A stretch of DNA of 64,000 nt from Pseudidiomarina marina (GTDB lineage: Bacteria > Pseudomonadota > Gammaproteobacteria > Enterobacterales > Alteromonadaceae). This document shows positions 1 through 8,101 of the stretch, piece by piece. A program made the translations under genes and the position numbers. The stretch covers positions 434,001 through 498,000 of the forward strand of contig NZ_PIPZ01000001.1 of the NCBI RefSeq assembly GCF_003987045.1, in the 5' to 3' direction. Position 1 is the first letter of the stretch. Each line of letters opens with the position of its first letter. The notes beneath the pieces were generated by a model. The model was not told where the DNA came from, searched no databases, and was given only the letters and a program-made list of their open reading frames with translations.

Positions 1-2
1 CG

Positions 3-629
3 AACTTTCCCGCTGGGTTAGACAAGGGCGCTGATACTTGGTTAAACGAGCTGATATGGCGCGAGTTTTATTTGCACTTAATGCAGCATGTGCCACGCTT
101 AAGTTATGGCAAGGCGTTTTTGAAGCATACCGCTGCCATGCAATGGCGCAATAATGAAGCCGAATTTGATGCGTGGTGTCGCGGTGAAACAGGGTATCCG
201 ATTGTTGATGCTGGTATGCGTCAACTCGCTTCTGAAGGTTGGATGCATAATCGCGTACGCATGATAGTGGCGCATTTTTTAGTGAAAGACCTCATGATAG
301 ATTGGCGCTGGGGTGAACGATTTTTTATGCAACATCTCATCGATGGCAGTTTTGCTGCGAACAATGGTGGCTGGCAGTGGAGTGCTTCAACAGGTACAGA
401 TGCAGCGCCTTACTTTCGGGTATTTAATCCAACCTTACAAAGCGAAAAAGTTGATCCCGACGGTAGCTATATTCGTAAATGGGTCAAACAATTAAACGAT
501 TGTCCGGCCAAACAAATCCATGCGCCGGCTGCATGGTTAAAACAACGTGGTCGAGATGATTATCCGGCTCCTATTGTGAATCACAAACAAGCAAGGGAGC
601 GTTTTCTATCAGCTTTTAAGGCTTTATGA
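3..629 (+). CDS. phrB: Deoxyribodipyrimidine photo-lyase, C-terminal part (cut by window edge)
   Basis: The enzyme repairs cyclobutane pyrimidine dimers in DNA using blue light, FADH- and an antenna cofactor. Only about 208 C-terminal residues are present; the reading frame is open from base 3, so the start lies outside the window. The FAD-binding alpha-helical domain is recognisable: [15 protein letters not shown] near the visible start, [31 protein letters not shown], and the [20 protein letters not shown] block that lines the FAD/dimer pocket. The stop is followed 21 bases later by the SnoaL-like gene, so it is probably the upstream member of the nine-gene cluster that follows. Family assignment is secure. 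CPD photolyase rather than a cryptochrome is inferred from the helices and the context. Confidence 0.95.
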   Translation, partial: NFPAGLDKGADTWLNELIWREFYLHLMQHVPRLSYGKAFLKHTAAMQWRNNEAEFDAWCRGETGYPIVDAGMRQLASEGWMHNRVRMIVAHFLVKDLMIDWRWGERFFMQHLIDGSFAANNGGWQWSASTGTDAAPYFRVFNPTLQSEKVDPDGSYIRKWVKQLNDCPAKQIHAPAAWLKQRGRDDYPAPIVNHKQARERFLSAFKAL

Positions 630-650
630 ACACGGAACAACGGGGGAATC

Positions 651-1088
651 ATGACTAGTGTGGCAGATATCGTTGAACAGCTTGAACGGCTTTATGACGA
701 CTTAAATGAAGATAGTATTGCTGCACTTGATACGTTGTATTGCAACGACGTGACCTTTGTCGACCCAATTCATCATGTGCAGGGTTTAGATAACCTTAAA
801 ACCTACTTCCGTAACACCATCAAGGGCATCGAATACTGCCACTTTGCTTTTGCGGAGCGAGCAAGGCAGGGCGATGACGTGTTTGTGAGTTGGCAGATGC
901 GCTTGAAGCATCCTAAGTTAGCTCAAGGGCGCGAGATTGTCGTTCCTGGTACCAGTCATTTGAAACTTGAGAACGATAAAATTTTATCGCAAACCGACTA
1001 TTACGACGCCGGCGCGATGTTGTATGAACACATTCCAGTGATTGGCTATGTGATTGATAAGATTAAAACGCGGGTGAAATCATCATGA
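651..1088 (+). CDS. SnoaL-like / NTF2-fold protein of the photolyase-CFA cluster
   Basis: A 145-residue protein with the layout of the SnoaL-like NTF2 fold: an N-terminal helix, then LYCNDVTFVDPIHHVQGLDNLKTYF and a C-terminal beta-sheet (VSWQMRLKHPKL, GTSHLKLENDKILSQTDYYDAG). Such folds form small cone-shaped pockets and can be isomerases, hydratases or ligand binders; no substrate can be read from sequence. A strong purine-rich ribosome site (GGGGGA) sits 5 bases before the ATG. The stop overlaps the next gene's start as ATGA, so translation is likely coupled. In related marine gammaproteobacteria such a gene keeps company with the same dehydrogenase, FAD oxidoreductase and methyltransferase genes. 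Confidence 0.8.
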   Translation: MTSVADIVEQLERLYDDLNEDSIAALDTLYCNDVTFVDPIHHVQGLDNLKTYFRNTIKGIEYCHFAFAERARQGDDVFVSWQMRLKHPKLAQGREIVVPGTSHLKLENDKILSQTDYYDAGAMLYEHIPVIGYVIDKIKTRVKSS

Positions 1089-1801
1089 ATATTTTGATCA
1101 CAGGTGCTACCTCAGGCATCGGCAAACAAGTGGCCATGGATTACGCTAGCGAAGGACATACCGTTATTGCCTGCGGCCGAAACACCGACGTACTGGCTGA
1201 ATTAGAGCAACGTTTCCCAAACAATATTGCGGCGCAACGCTTAGATGTAAGCGATGCCGATCAAACTCAGCAAGCACTTGCTGTTTATACCGACGTTGAC
1301 TTGGTCATTCTGTCTGCCGGGGTATGTGAATATGTTGATATTGACCGCTTCGAGGCAGCGATGTTCGAGCGTGTGTTTGAAGTCAACGTGTTTGGCATGA
1401 TGCGTTGTGTTGAGGCGTTGTTGCCGAATTTGAAAGCCGGTAGCAAGTTAGTGTTCGTTGGCAGTACGGCGCGTCTACTGCCATTTACTCGTGCTGAAGC
1501 CTATGGTGGTTCAAAGGCCGCCATTCAATACATTGCGCGCAGCTTGCAAGTCGATCTCGAACCGAAAGGCATTCAAGTGCTTACCGTATCGCCTGGCTTT
1601 GTTGAAACGCCAATGACTGATGCTAATGATTTCGAGATGCCGATGCGCGTGTCAGTTGAATTTGCCTCTGATCGAATCCGTAAAGGAATTCGTAAAGGAA
1701 CCACGGATATAACCTTTCCAACGGTGTTTGGTTGGTTTTTGAAATTAATGTCGCGCTTACCGCAATCTTGGCAGGTGGCGTTGTCTAAGCGAATGGCTTA
1801 A
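1085..1801 (+). CDS. Short-chain dehydrogenase/reductase (SDR)
   Basis: A classical SDR of 238 residues. The nucleotide-binding TGATSGIG motif is at residues 6-13, the NAG-equivalent is SAG (77-79), the catalytic Ser is in VGSTA (S127) and the active-site YxxxK is Y140/K144. N101 in EVNVFG supplies the fourth catalytic residue. It should oxidise or reduce a hydroxyl/keto group with NAD(P)(H); the substrate is unknown, but the lipid-modifying neighbours suggest a fatty or membrane-derived compound (inference). The start overlaps the preceding stop (ATGA). The C-terminal FGWFLKLMSRLPQSW segment is hydrophobic and may attach the enzyme to the membrane. Confidence 0.88.
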   Translation: MNILITGATSGIGKQVAMDYASEGHTVIACGRNTDVLAELEQRFPNNIAAQRLDVSDADQTQQALAVYTDVDLVILSAGVCEYVDIDRFEAAMFERVFEVNVFGMMRCVEALLPNLKAGSKLVFVGSTARLLPFTRAEAYGGSKAAIQYIARSLQVDLEPKGIQVLTVSPGFVETPMTDANDFEMPMRVSVEFASDRIRKGIRKGTTDITFPTVFGWFLKLMSRLPQSWQVALSKRMA

Positions 1802-1853
1802 CCAGAAACCAGCGAGAACGCCCAACGACGTTTTCTCACGGAGAAGTAGTTGC

Positions 1854-3134
1854 ATGAAGATTGCCATTATCGGCTCAGGTATTGCGGGCCTCACCTCGGC
1901 CTATTTGTTGCACAAGCAACATGATGTTCAAGTATTTGAAAAAAATGATTATATTGGTGGGCACACCCATACGGTATCGGTCAACGTTCATGGCGAAAAT
2001 TACGCGGTCGATACTGGGTTTATCGTTTTTAATGATCGTACTTATCCTTATTTTCGTGCGCTCATGCGCGAACTGAATGTGGCTTGGCAAGATACCGAAA
2101 TGAGTTTTAGTGTGCGCGATCCAGACACTGGATTAGAGTACAACGGCCACAACCTCAATACCTTGTTTGCGCAACGTAAAAACCTATTTTCACCAAAATT
2201 TTATCGACTCATTAACGGTATTTTACGCTTTAACAAAGCAGCCAAAGCAGCATACGAACGTGGCGAGAACCTTGATGAACTCACGCTTGGTGAGTTTTTA
2301 CAGCAACAGAACATTTCGCACGAAGTAAGCGAACTTTACTTGTTACCAATGGTTGCCGCGATATGGAGCGCCAGCTTAAAAGAAGCTGAAGCTTTTCCAC
2401 TCGGTTTTTTCTTACGGTTTTTCTCCAATCACGGTTTGTTAAATGTCGCGGATAGACCGCAATGGCACACCATTATTGGAGGCTCAAGTGCCTACATTAA
2501 GCCGCTCACGGCTGGTTTTGCCGATAACATCACGCTTAACGCGACGATTGTTGCGGTACATCGTGAATTACCTGAACGCGCAAGTGCTATTACCCTCGAA
2601 TTTGCCGATGGCAGCATGCAAGATTTCGATGAAGTGGTGTTCGCGTGCCATAGTGATGAAGCTCTTGCTTTGTTGGCGCAACCAACTGAGGCTGAACAAC
2701 ACGTTCTCGGCAATATTCCATACCAAATGAACGAGGTGGTGTTGCATACCGATGTACGTTTGTTGCCGCGCAGTAAACGTGCTTGGGCGAGTTGGAATTA
2801 CTTATTACACAACGATGACGATGCACGCACTCGACCAAGCTCGGTGAGCTATAATATGAATATCTTGCAGCGCATTGAAGCGCCGGAGGTATTCTGCGTG
2901 ACCCTAAATAACACGTCGGCTATTCAACCAGCGAAAATCTTGGGAACTTACCATTACGCCCATCCAGTATATAGCGTGGCATCGATGCAAGCGCGGGCAC
3001 AACGCGAGCGTATTTGCGGGCATCATCATTGCCACTTCACGGGCGCTTACTGGTATAACGGTTTTCACGAAGATGGCGTGCGCAGTGCAGTTGATGTGGC
3101 TAGACGCTTAGGAATTGACTGGGATGTTAACTAG
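1854..3134 (+). CDS. FAD-dependent amine-oxidase-like oxidoreductase
   Basis: A 426-residue flavoprotein of the NAD(P)/FAD-binding amine-oxidase superfamily. The Rossmann dinucleotide motif GSGIAGL starts at residue 7, followed by the acidic ribose-binding residue in VFEKND and the conserved GGHTHT flavin segment. YAVDTGFIVFNDRTYPYF is typical of the subgroup encoded beside DUF1365 and CFA-synthase-like genes. In Rhodobacter sphaeroides, related FAD/DUF1365/methyltransferase genes belong to the ChrR-sigmaE singlet-oxygen response, and a flavoprotein of similar type (UfaD) takes part in furan fatty acid formation; a desaturase or oxidase acting on phospholipid acyl chains is therefore a reasonable inference. 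Its end overlaps the DUF1365 gene. Confidence 0.85.
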   Translation: MKIAIIGSGIAGLTSAYLLHKQHDVQVFEKNDYIGGHTHTVSVNVHGENYAVDTGFIVFNDRTYPYFRALMRELNVAWQDTEMSFSVRDPDTGLEYNGHNLNTLFAQRKNLFSPKFYRLINGILRFNKAAKAAYERGENLDELTLGEFLQQQNISHEVSELYLLPMVAAIWSASLKEAEAFPLGFFLRFFSNHGLLNVADRPQWHTIIGGSSAYIKPLTAGFADNITLNATIVAVHRELPERASAITLEFADGSMQDFDEVVFACHSDEALALLAQPTEAEQHVLGNIPYQMNEVVLHTDVRLLPRSKRAWASWNYLLHNDDDARTRPSSVSYNMNILQRIEAPEVFCVTLNNTSAIQPAKILGTYHYAHPVYSVASMQARAQRERICGHHHCHFTGAYWYNGFHEDGVRSAVDVARRLGIDWDVN

Positions 3135-3873
3135 CGCGATTTTAAAAGGGCACGTGCATCACGCACGGTACCGCCCCACACAACATGCATTTAGTTATAG
3201 CATTGCGCAGTGGTGGCTTGCCCTTGATGAACTTGACCAAGTTGCCGCACAAAGTCGGTGGTTTTCTGCTCGGGGCTTTGCGCCGTTATGGTTTCGGCGC
3301 AAGGATTACCTACGTGGCAGCCAAGGCGATTTAGCGCAAGCTGTGCGCGATAAGCTTGCCCAGCTAACTGGGCATGAAATAAAAGGCCGGGTGTTTTTTC
3401 TCGGCGCCGTACGCACGTTTGGTTTATATTTTAGCCCCTTGAACTGTTACTTCGTGCAACCTGAAGGCCAAACCGATTACAGCTACATGCTAGCTGAAGT
3501 CAGTAATACACCATGGAACGAACGTCACTATTATGCGCTGGATTTATCGCAGGCTTTAGTGCATGACAAAGCTTTCCATGTATCGCCGTTTAATCCAATC
3601 GATATGCGCTACCACTGGCAACTGATTCCGCCGCAGCCTACGCCGGGGCACCACGCTATGGTGCATCTCGATGTGCATGCGAAAAAGCGCGACTTTAGTG
3701 CCACAGTAAAATTAACGCGTGTTGAATTGAACTCGAAATCCATTCGTAACGTATTACTAAGGTATCCAATTAATACGTTGGGCACAGTGAGTGCCATCTA
3801 TTGGCAGGCGTTACGGTTGTGGTTGAAGGGCACACCAGTGTACACACATCCCAACACCGATAAGTCTAAATAA
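3124..3873 (+). CDS. DUF1365 family protein
   Basis: About 249 residues beginning MLTSAILKGHVHHARYRP, the usual DUF1365 opening. The ATG at 3124 is preferred over a TTG at 3115 because the family starts with this motif; it overlaps the preceding gene by 11 bases. Conserved stretches include FGLYFSPLNCYFV, EVSNTPWNERHYYAL and KAFHVSPFNPIDMRY. No catalytic mechanism is known for the family. It is almost always found between an FAD oxidoreductase and a CFA-synthase-like methyltransferase, as here, so it probably acts on or organises the same lipid modification. I would not assign a reaction. Confidence 0.88.
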   Translation: MLTSAILKGHVHHARYRPTQHAFSYSIAQWWLALDELDQVAAQSRWFSARGFAPLWFRRKDYLRGSQGDLAQAVRDKLAQLTGHEIKGRVFFLGAVRTFGLYFSPLNCYFVQPEGQTDYSYMLAEVSNTPWNERHYYALDLSQALVHDKAFHVSPFNPIDMRYHWQLIPPQPTPGHHAMVHLDVHAKKRDFSATVKLTRVELNSKSIRNVLLRYPINTLGTVSAIYWQALRLWLKGTPVYTHPNTDKSK

Positions 3874-3885
3874 GGGTTTGTTCTA

Positions 3886-5124
3886 ATGTACAAAGAGAAT
3901 GCATTGACGGTTATGCAGAACGATTTAGGTAGTATCGATAAAGTATTACGAAAGACCGTGTTGAGCTTGCTTGGCCGGTTAACCGAAGGCTATTTAGTGG
4001 TGAAAGAGCGTGGTCAAGTCGTTGGCCGTTTCGGCTCTGAAAAAAACACACTAAAAGCCGAAATTGATATTCAGAAACCTGATTTCTATCGTCGCTTTTT
4101 ATTCGGTGGCAGCATTGGCGCGGCCGAATTGTTTATGGATGAAAGTTGGACGACCCCTAATTTAACCCATGTTATTCAGGTGTTTGCGCGCAATTTGCCG
4201 GCTCTCGATGCGGCTGAAGCCAAACTCAGTTGGATTTTGTTGCCAATTCAAAAATTTCAGCACTGGCGTCGTAACAATAGCAAACGCCAAGCGAAAGAGA
4301 ATATTTCAGCGCACTATGATTTAGGGAATGATTTATATCAGGCGTTTTTAGACCCAGCGTTACAGTATTCAAGTGCGGTGTATCCAGATAAAGATGCAAC
4401 CCTTGCCGAAGCGCAGCAGCATAAACTGAAGCGCTTGTGCGACAGTCTTGAGTTAACGGCCGCTGATCATTTGCTTGAAATTGGAACCGGTTGGGGTGGT
4501 CTTGCGGTATTTGCAGCGAAAAATTATGGCTGCAAAGTAACGACTACGACGATTTCAGAAGAGCAGTTTAGTTATACAAAGGAACTCATTGAGCGCGAGG
4601 GCCTTGGCCATTTGATAACGCTACTCAAAGAAGATTACCGCGATCTAACCGGTACTTACGACAAATTGGTATCGGTGGAGATGATTGAAGCGGTTGGTCG
4701 TAAATATATGCCAACTTTCTTCAAAACCTGTAATCGATTACTAAAGCCAAATGGCAAGATGGCGTTGCAGGCGATTACCATTGCCGATCAGCGCATGAAG
4801 AGTTACGCCAACTCTGTTGATTTTATTCAAAAATATATCTTCCCGGGTGGCTTTTTGCCGTCATTAACGATGATGGTGGAAATGTTTACCGAGCAAACCG
4901 ACATGGTCATTCGTCACATTGATGATATTGGTTATGACTACGCGCAAACCTTGGCTGATTGGCGTGTGCAATTTAACCATGCCCATCCACAATTGATGCA
5001 ACATGGTTACGATGAGCGTTTTGGTCGAATGTGGAACTATTATTTGTGCTATTGCGAAGGTGGTTTCCGTGAGCGCACCGTATCGGCGGTGCAACTTGTG
5101 GCAACCAAACCACAGTGTCGTTAA
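3886..5124 (+). CDS. Cyclopropane-fatty-acid-synthase-like SAM methyltransferase
   Basis: A 412-residue member of the CFA synthase family, which methylates or cyclopropanates unsaturated acyl chains of membrane phospholipids with S-adenosylmethionine. The SAM motif LEIGTGWGGLAVFAA lies near residue 200, preceded by the family block ENISAHYDLGNDLYQAFLDP and followed by SVEMIEAVGRKYMPTFF and FIQKYIFPGGFLPS. Because it sits with an FAD oxidoreductase and DUF1365, it could be a chain methylase (UfaM-like) rather than a true cyclopropane synthase; sequence alone does not decide. Its end overlaps the DUF2878 start by 10 bases. Confidence 0.88.
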   Translation: MYKENALTVMQNDLGSIDKVLRKTVLSLLGRLTEGYLVVKERGQVVGRFGSEKNTLKAEIDIQKPDFYRRFLFGGSIGAAELFMDESWTTPNLTHVIQVFARNLPALDAAEAKLSWILLPIQKFQHWRRNNSKRQAKENISAHYDLGNDLYQAFLDPALQYSSAVYPDKDATLAEAQQHKLKRLCDSLELTAADHLLEIGTGWGGLAVFAAKNYGCKVTTTTISEEQFSYTKELIEREGLGHLITLLKEDYRDLTGTYDKLVSVEMIEAVGRKYMPTFFKTCNRLLKPNGKMALQAITIADQRMKSYANSVDFIQKYIFPGGFLPSLTMMVEMFTEQTDMVIRHIDDIGYDYAQTLADWRVQFNHAHPQLMQHGYDERFGRMWNYYLCYCEGGFRERTVSAVQLVATKPQCR

Positions 5125-5648
5125 ATGAGAAATCGCGCCAGGTCGCTCGTACCTGGCTGCCTAAACTGGCCGGACTGTTTCTATTTGATTTAGTCTGGCT
5201 CAGCGCTGTTGCAGGTCGCGCCGATTGGTTGATCACAACCGTCATCTTAGTGGCACTTCAAGTGGTTTTAGCCATCCGGAGTAGCGAGTTTAATTGGACA
5301 CTCTATATTATTCTTGTGCTGTTAGGTTTAGCGCTCGAGGCGACTGTGGTTGCTGTTGGTATTCTTACCTTTAGTGGCGGTTTTTTACCTGTTTGGCTTA
5401 TCTTACTCTGGCTTGGCTTTGTCGGCATGCTTATGAATACGCTTAGCGGCTTAGCTGGGCGGCCGTTATGGGGGGCTTTACTCGGCATCGCCTCTGGACC
5501 TTTAACCTACGCGATTGGTATACGCTTGGGTGCTGCTGAACTTAATTCACCTGAGTGGCAGCTGTGGGTAATCTATGCGGCGCTGTGGGCCGTATATATG
5601 GTGATATTTGCTTGGTTAATGCCGCGTTTTGTGAAAACCGCGAGCTAA
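5115..5648 (+). CDS. DUF2878 integral membrane protein
   Basis: A 177-residue hydrophobic protein with about five predicted membrane helices (for example LAGLFLFDLVWLSAVAG, LIILVAL-type and PVWLILLWLGFVGMLM stretches). It matches the DUF2878 family, which recurs next to CFA-synthase-like genes in marine gammaproteobacteria. The GTG at 5115 is chosen because it overlaps the upstream stop by 10 bases and retains the charged N-terminus before the first helix. Function is unknown; an inner-membrane partner of the lipid-modifying enzymes is a guess from context. Confidence 0.75.
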   Translation: MSLNEKSRQVARTWLPKLAGLFLFDLVWLSAVAGRADWLITTVILVALQVVLAIRSSEFNWTLYIILVLLGLALEATVVAVGILTFSGGFLPVWLILLWLGFVGMLMNTLSGLAGRPLWGALLGIASGPLTYAIGIRLGAAELNSPEWQLWVIYAALWAVYMVIFAWLMPRFVKTAS

Positions 5649-5666
5649 CCAACGAGGAGGTACATC

Positions 5667-6209
5667 ATGACCAAGTTATTTGCTTATTTACGAAACGGGC
5701 TATTTGTTTCTTCGGCATTCGTTATGGGTGGATTTAGTTCGCCCGCACTCGCATCGCAATGCTCAGTTGATGCTTTTGAGACGTTACAAAAAGTAGGCGA
5801 AACCCGTCTCAGTGTTTGGTTCTGGGATGTTTATGATGCCGAGTTGCGTACCGACACGGGCTCACTAGACAGCGCCGAACAGCGCGCGTTGCAGTTGAGC
5901 TACCTGCGCGATATCAAAGCTAACGACTTAGTTGATACGACGGCCGAAGAATGGGAGCGTCTGGGTATCACGATGAGTGATGAACACCAGCAGTGGCTCG
6001 ATGACCTGCGTGACATGTGGCCCAATGTGAAAGAGGGCGATTGTATTACTTTGCTTGAAACTGAGCAGGGGCATGCCAAATTTTTCGGACCTTCAGGCGA
6101 ACTCGGAGAAATTAATTCAGCGCAGTTCACTGACGACTTCCTCGCTATCTGGCTTGATAAAAACTCTCGCTTTAAAAAAGAGCGTGACGAATTAATAGGA
6201 GTGCAATGA
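5667..6209 (+). CDS. Secreted chalcone-isomerase-like protein
   Basis: 180 residues with a signal peptide (MTKLFAYLRNGLFVSSAFVMGGFSSPALA) and a mature part resembling the bacterial chalcone-isomerase-like fold: VGETRLSVWFWDVYDAELRT is the typical beginning of that fold. Bacterial members generally lack flavonoid chemistry and the fold is related to fatty-acid-binding proteins, so binding of a fatty acid or lipid in the periplasm is plausible (inference). A strong AGGAGG-type ribosome site precedes the ATG. The stop overlaps the lipoprotein gene as ATGA. Confidence 0.78.
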   Translation: MTKLFAYLRNGLFVSSAFVMGGFSSPALASQCSVDAFETLQKVGETRLSVWFWDVYDAELRTDTGSLDSAEQRALQLSYLRDIKANDLVDTTAEEWERLGITMSDEHQQWLDDLRDMWPNVKEGDCITLLETEQGHAKFFGPSGELGEINSAQFTDDFLAIWLDKNSRFKKERDELIGVQ

Positions 6210-6736
6210 TGAAATTTCTAAAGATGCTGGCGGCGGCGAGTGCACTCAGCTTGTTGGTTGGTTGCTCCGCGAATATTGAAGATTACCAAGGCGAAGAACC
6301 GCAGTTAAAACTTGAAGAGTTCTTTGATGGCGAATTAGTTGCTTACGGAATGGTGCAAGATTATAGCGGTAAAGTGATTCAGCGTTTTCGCGCTGACTTA
6401 AAGGGCACGTGGGATGGCAACGAAGGAGTGCTAGACGAGCAATTCTATTATGCCGATGGTAGTGAGCAAGAGCGTATTTGGTACATTACAAAAACTGGTG
6501 AAAACAGCTACGAAGGACGGGCTAGTGACGTTGAAGGTGTTGCTGAGGGCACAACCGCAGGTAACGTCTTAAATTGGAGCTATACACTGATTATTGAGCG
6601 CGATGGCGAGCCATTTTCAGTAAAACTTGATGATTGGCTGTACTTGGTTGATGAAGATAATATGATCAATCGTACGCAAATGTATAAGTTCGGCCTGCCC
6701 GTTGGCGAAATCACGCTGTACATCGGTAAGAAATAA
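6206..6736 (+). CDS. DUF3833 lipoprotein
   Basis: A 176-residue lipoprotein: a short charged start, a hydrophobic stretch and the lipobox LLVGC with the lipidated cysteine at residue 20. The mature domain (LEEFFDGELVAYGMVQDYSGKVIQRF, then repeated beta-strand segments such as GTWDGNEGVLDEQFYYADG) fits DUF3833. It is the last gene of the photolyase cluster and is closed by the terminator 8 bases downstream. A lipid-binding or envelope scaffold role is possible; no activity is known to me. Confidence 0.82.
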   Translation: MMKFLKMLAAASALSLLVGCSANIEDYQGEEPQLKLEEFFDGELVAYGMVQDYSGKVIQRFRADLKGTWDGNEGVLDEQFYYADGSEQERIWYITKTGENSYEGRASDVEGVAEGTTAGNVLNWSYTLIIERDGEPFSVKLDDWLYLVDEDNMINRTQMYKFGLPVGEITLYIGKK

Positions 6737-6743
6737 ATGCAAT

Positions 6744-6771
6744 AAAAAAGGGACGATATCGTCCCTTTTTT
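6744..6771. terminator. Perfect palindromic bidirectional terminator
   Basis: A 28-base perfect palindrome: six A, then GGGACGAT, its complement, then six T. It lies between converging genes (DUF3833 on + and the H1-like gene on -), and A/T tracts on both sides allow intrinsic termination in either direction. Confidence 0.9.
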
Positions 6772-6785
6772 GTGTGCGTTAACAA

Positions 6786-7199
6786 TTAATCGTAGCCACG
6801 AGGAAGGCGTGATAACGTGCTGTCTTGCTCAAGTCGTTGGCGCCATAATTCCTTCGCTGTCAAACCGCCTTTCGCAGATTTCGCAACTTTAGCACCCTTT
6901 GTATCAGACTTGGCAGCTGCTTTTGGTGCTGCTTTTGTTGTCGCTTTTTTAGCGGGTGCGGCTTTCTTCGCTGGTTCCGCTTTTTTCTCAGTCTTTTTCT
7001 CAGCTTTTGCCGCTGGTTTTTTCGCGGCGCCACCGGCTAAGCTTTCAGCTTCTTCGGCAAGTTGTGCAAGACGTACATTTTTACCGCCATCAACGCTGTA
7101 CCAGCCGCCTTTTGCTTCAATTTTTGGTTTTTTACCGTGAGCTTGCTGGTATGCTGCAGTAAAATCAGCAAGCACTTGGTCTTTATCAAGTTTGCTCAT
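6786..7199 (-). CDS. Histone H1-like Lys/Ala-rich protein
   Basis: A 137-residue protein in three parts. Residues 1-55 are a compact, non-repetitive domain (DKDQVLADFTAAYQQAHGKKPKIEAKGGWYSVDGGKN). Residues about 58-105 are almost pure Lys/Ala/Pro/Thr with KKA/AAK repeats, as in eukaryotic H1 tails and AlgP-like bacterial proteins. Residues 106-137 are a short conserved-looking end (GGLTAKELWRQRLEQDSTLSRLPRGYD). The tail strongly suggests nucleic-acid binding, so a nucleoid-associated or RNA-binding protein is likely (inference). I do not recognise the N-terminal domain by name. It is transcribed away from NIF3 and towards the terminator at 6744-6771. Confidence 0.7.
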   Translation of the reverse strand: MSKLDKDQVLADFTAAYQQAHGKKPKIEAKGGWYSVDGGKNVRLAQLAEEAESLAGGAAKKPAAKAEKKTEKKAEPAKKAAPAKKATTKAAPKAAAKSDTKGAKVAKSAKGGLTAKELWRQRLEQDSTLSRLPRGYD

Positions 7200-7345
7200 G
7201 GATACTATCCTATAGCGTTATCATGTGTGTGTGTTTCATTTTTATACCGTTTTTTAAGCATATTGTCTAATGTCTGACTTAATTGTCCAAAATATATGCT
7301 AAAAACACACCGTATCATCAAATTTTCAGCAGAAACGAGGACATT

Positions 7346-8101
7346 GTGCAACGTTCCGAGCTTCAGAATTATCTCAGTGAATTATTACAAATCGATCGTA
7401 TTCGTGATTATTGTCCGAATGGGTTGCAAATTGAAGGTCGCCAAGACATCCGCAAAATTGTCACTGGTGTGACCGCTAGCCAAGCATTGATTGATGCCGC
7501 TATAGAACAGGGCGCGGATACCATTTTGGTGCACCATGGCTATTTTTGGAAAAGTGAGCCCGCGGTGATTACCGGAATGAAGAAGCGTCGTATTCAGGCG
7601 TTGTTGCAAGCCGATATCAATCTGTTTGGTTATCATTTGCCGCTGGATGTGCACCCAGAGTTTGGTAATAACGCACAGTTGGCAGAATTATTTGGCTGGC
7701 CGCAACCTCAACCACTGTTGAGTGTGGATCCAGAAGGCGTCGTAATGGGCTGCACTTTACCGCAGCCGATAACTTCCGAAGAGCTTGGCGAGCATATCGG
7801 TCGTTGTTTACAGCGTCCGTTAACTGTACGGATCGACTGTGACCAGCCGATTTCTCGAATTGCGTGGTGTACCGGCGGTGGTCAGGGATATATCGATCAT
7901 GCCGCTGCGGCCGGTTTTGATGCTTTTTTAAGTGGCGAAATATCTGAGCAAACCACACACAGTGCGCAAGAGCAGGGCCTGGCTTATTTTGCCGCGGGGC
8001 ACCACGCTACTGAGCGTTATGGTATTCGCGCGTTGGGCGAGCATTTAGCCGAGAAATTTGGCTTAGTTCATGTGTTCATTGATATTGAGAACCCTGCGTA
8101 A
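7346..8101 (+). CDS. NIF3-like dinuclear metal-centre protein (YbgI type)
   Basis: 251 residues of the NIF3/YbgI family, toroidal proteins with a two-metal site. DYCPNGLQIEGR near residue 20, ADTILVHHGYFWK (metal-binding HHG) and FLSGEISEQTTHSAQEQGLAYFAAGHHATERYG (second metal site, GHHATE) are diagnostic. The GTG at 7346 (MQRSELQNYL) is chosen over an upstream TTG at 7283 because it matches the family N-terminus and has ACGAGG five bases before it. Role debated: GTP cyclohydrolase-like or metal-dependent hydrolase activities have been proposed for relatives. It overlaps cmoM by one base (TAATG). Confidence 0.88.
   Translation: MQRSELQNYLSELLQIDRIRDYCPNGLQIEGRQDIRKIVTGVTASQALIDAAIEQGADTILVHHGYFWKSEPAVITGMKKRRIQALLQADINLFGYHLPLDVHPEFGNNAQLAELFGWPQPQPLLSVDPEGVVMGCTLPQPITSEELGEHIGRCLQRPLTVRIDCDQPISRIAWCTGGGQGYIDHAAAAGFDAFLSGEISEQTTHSAQEQGLAYFAAGHHATERYGIRALGEHLAEKFGLVHVFIDIENPA

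Noticed and set aside
6817-7140. Phe/Ala-rich 107-residue open frame on the + strand
   Set aside because: It is the complement of the Lys/Ala codons of the H1-like gene (AAA/GCT read as TTT/AGC). It has no ribosome site and no family resemblance.
7221-7234. GT-rich short run (TGTGTGTGTGT) before NIF3
   Set aside because: Only about five dinucleotide units in the divergent promoter region; too short to argue for phase variation.
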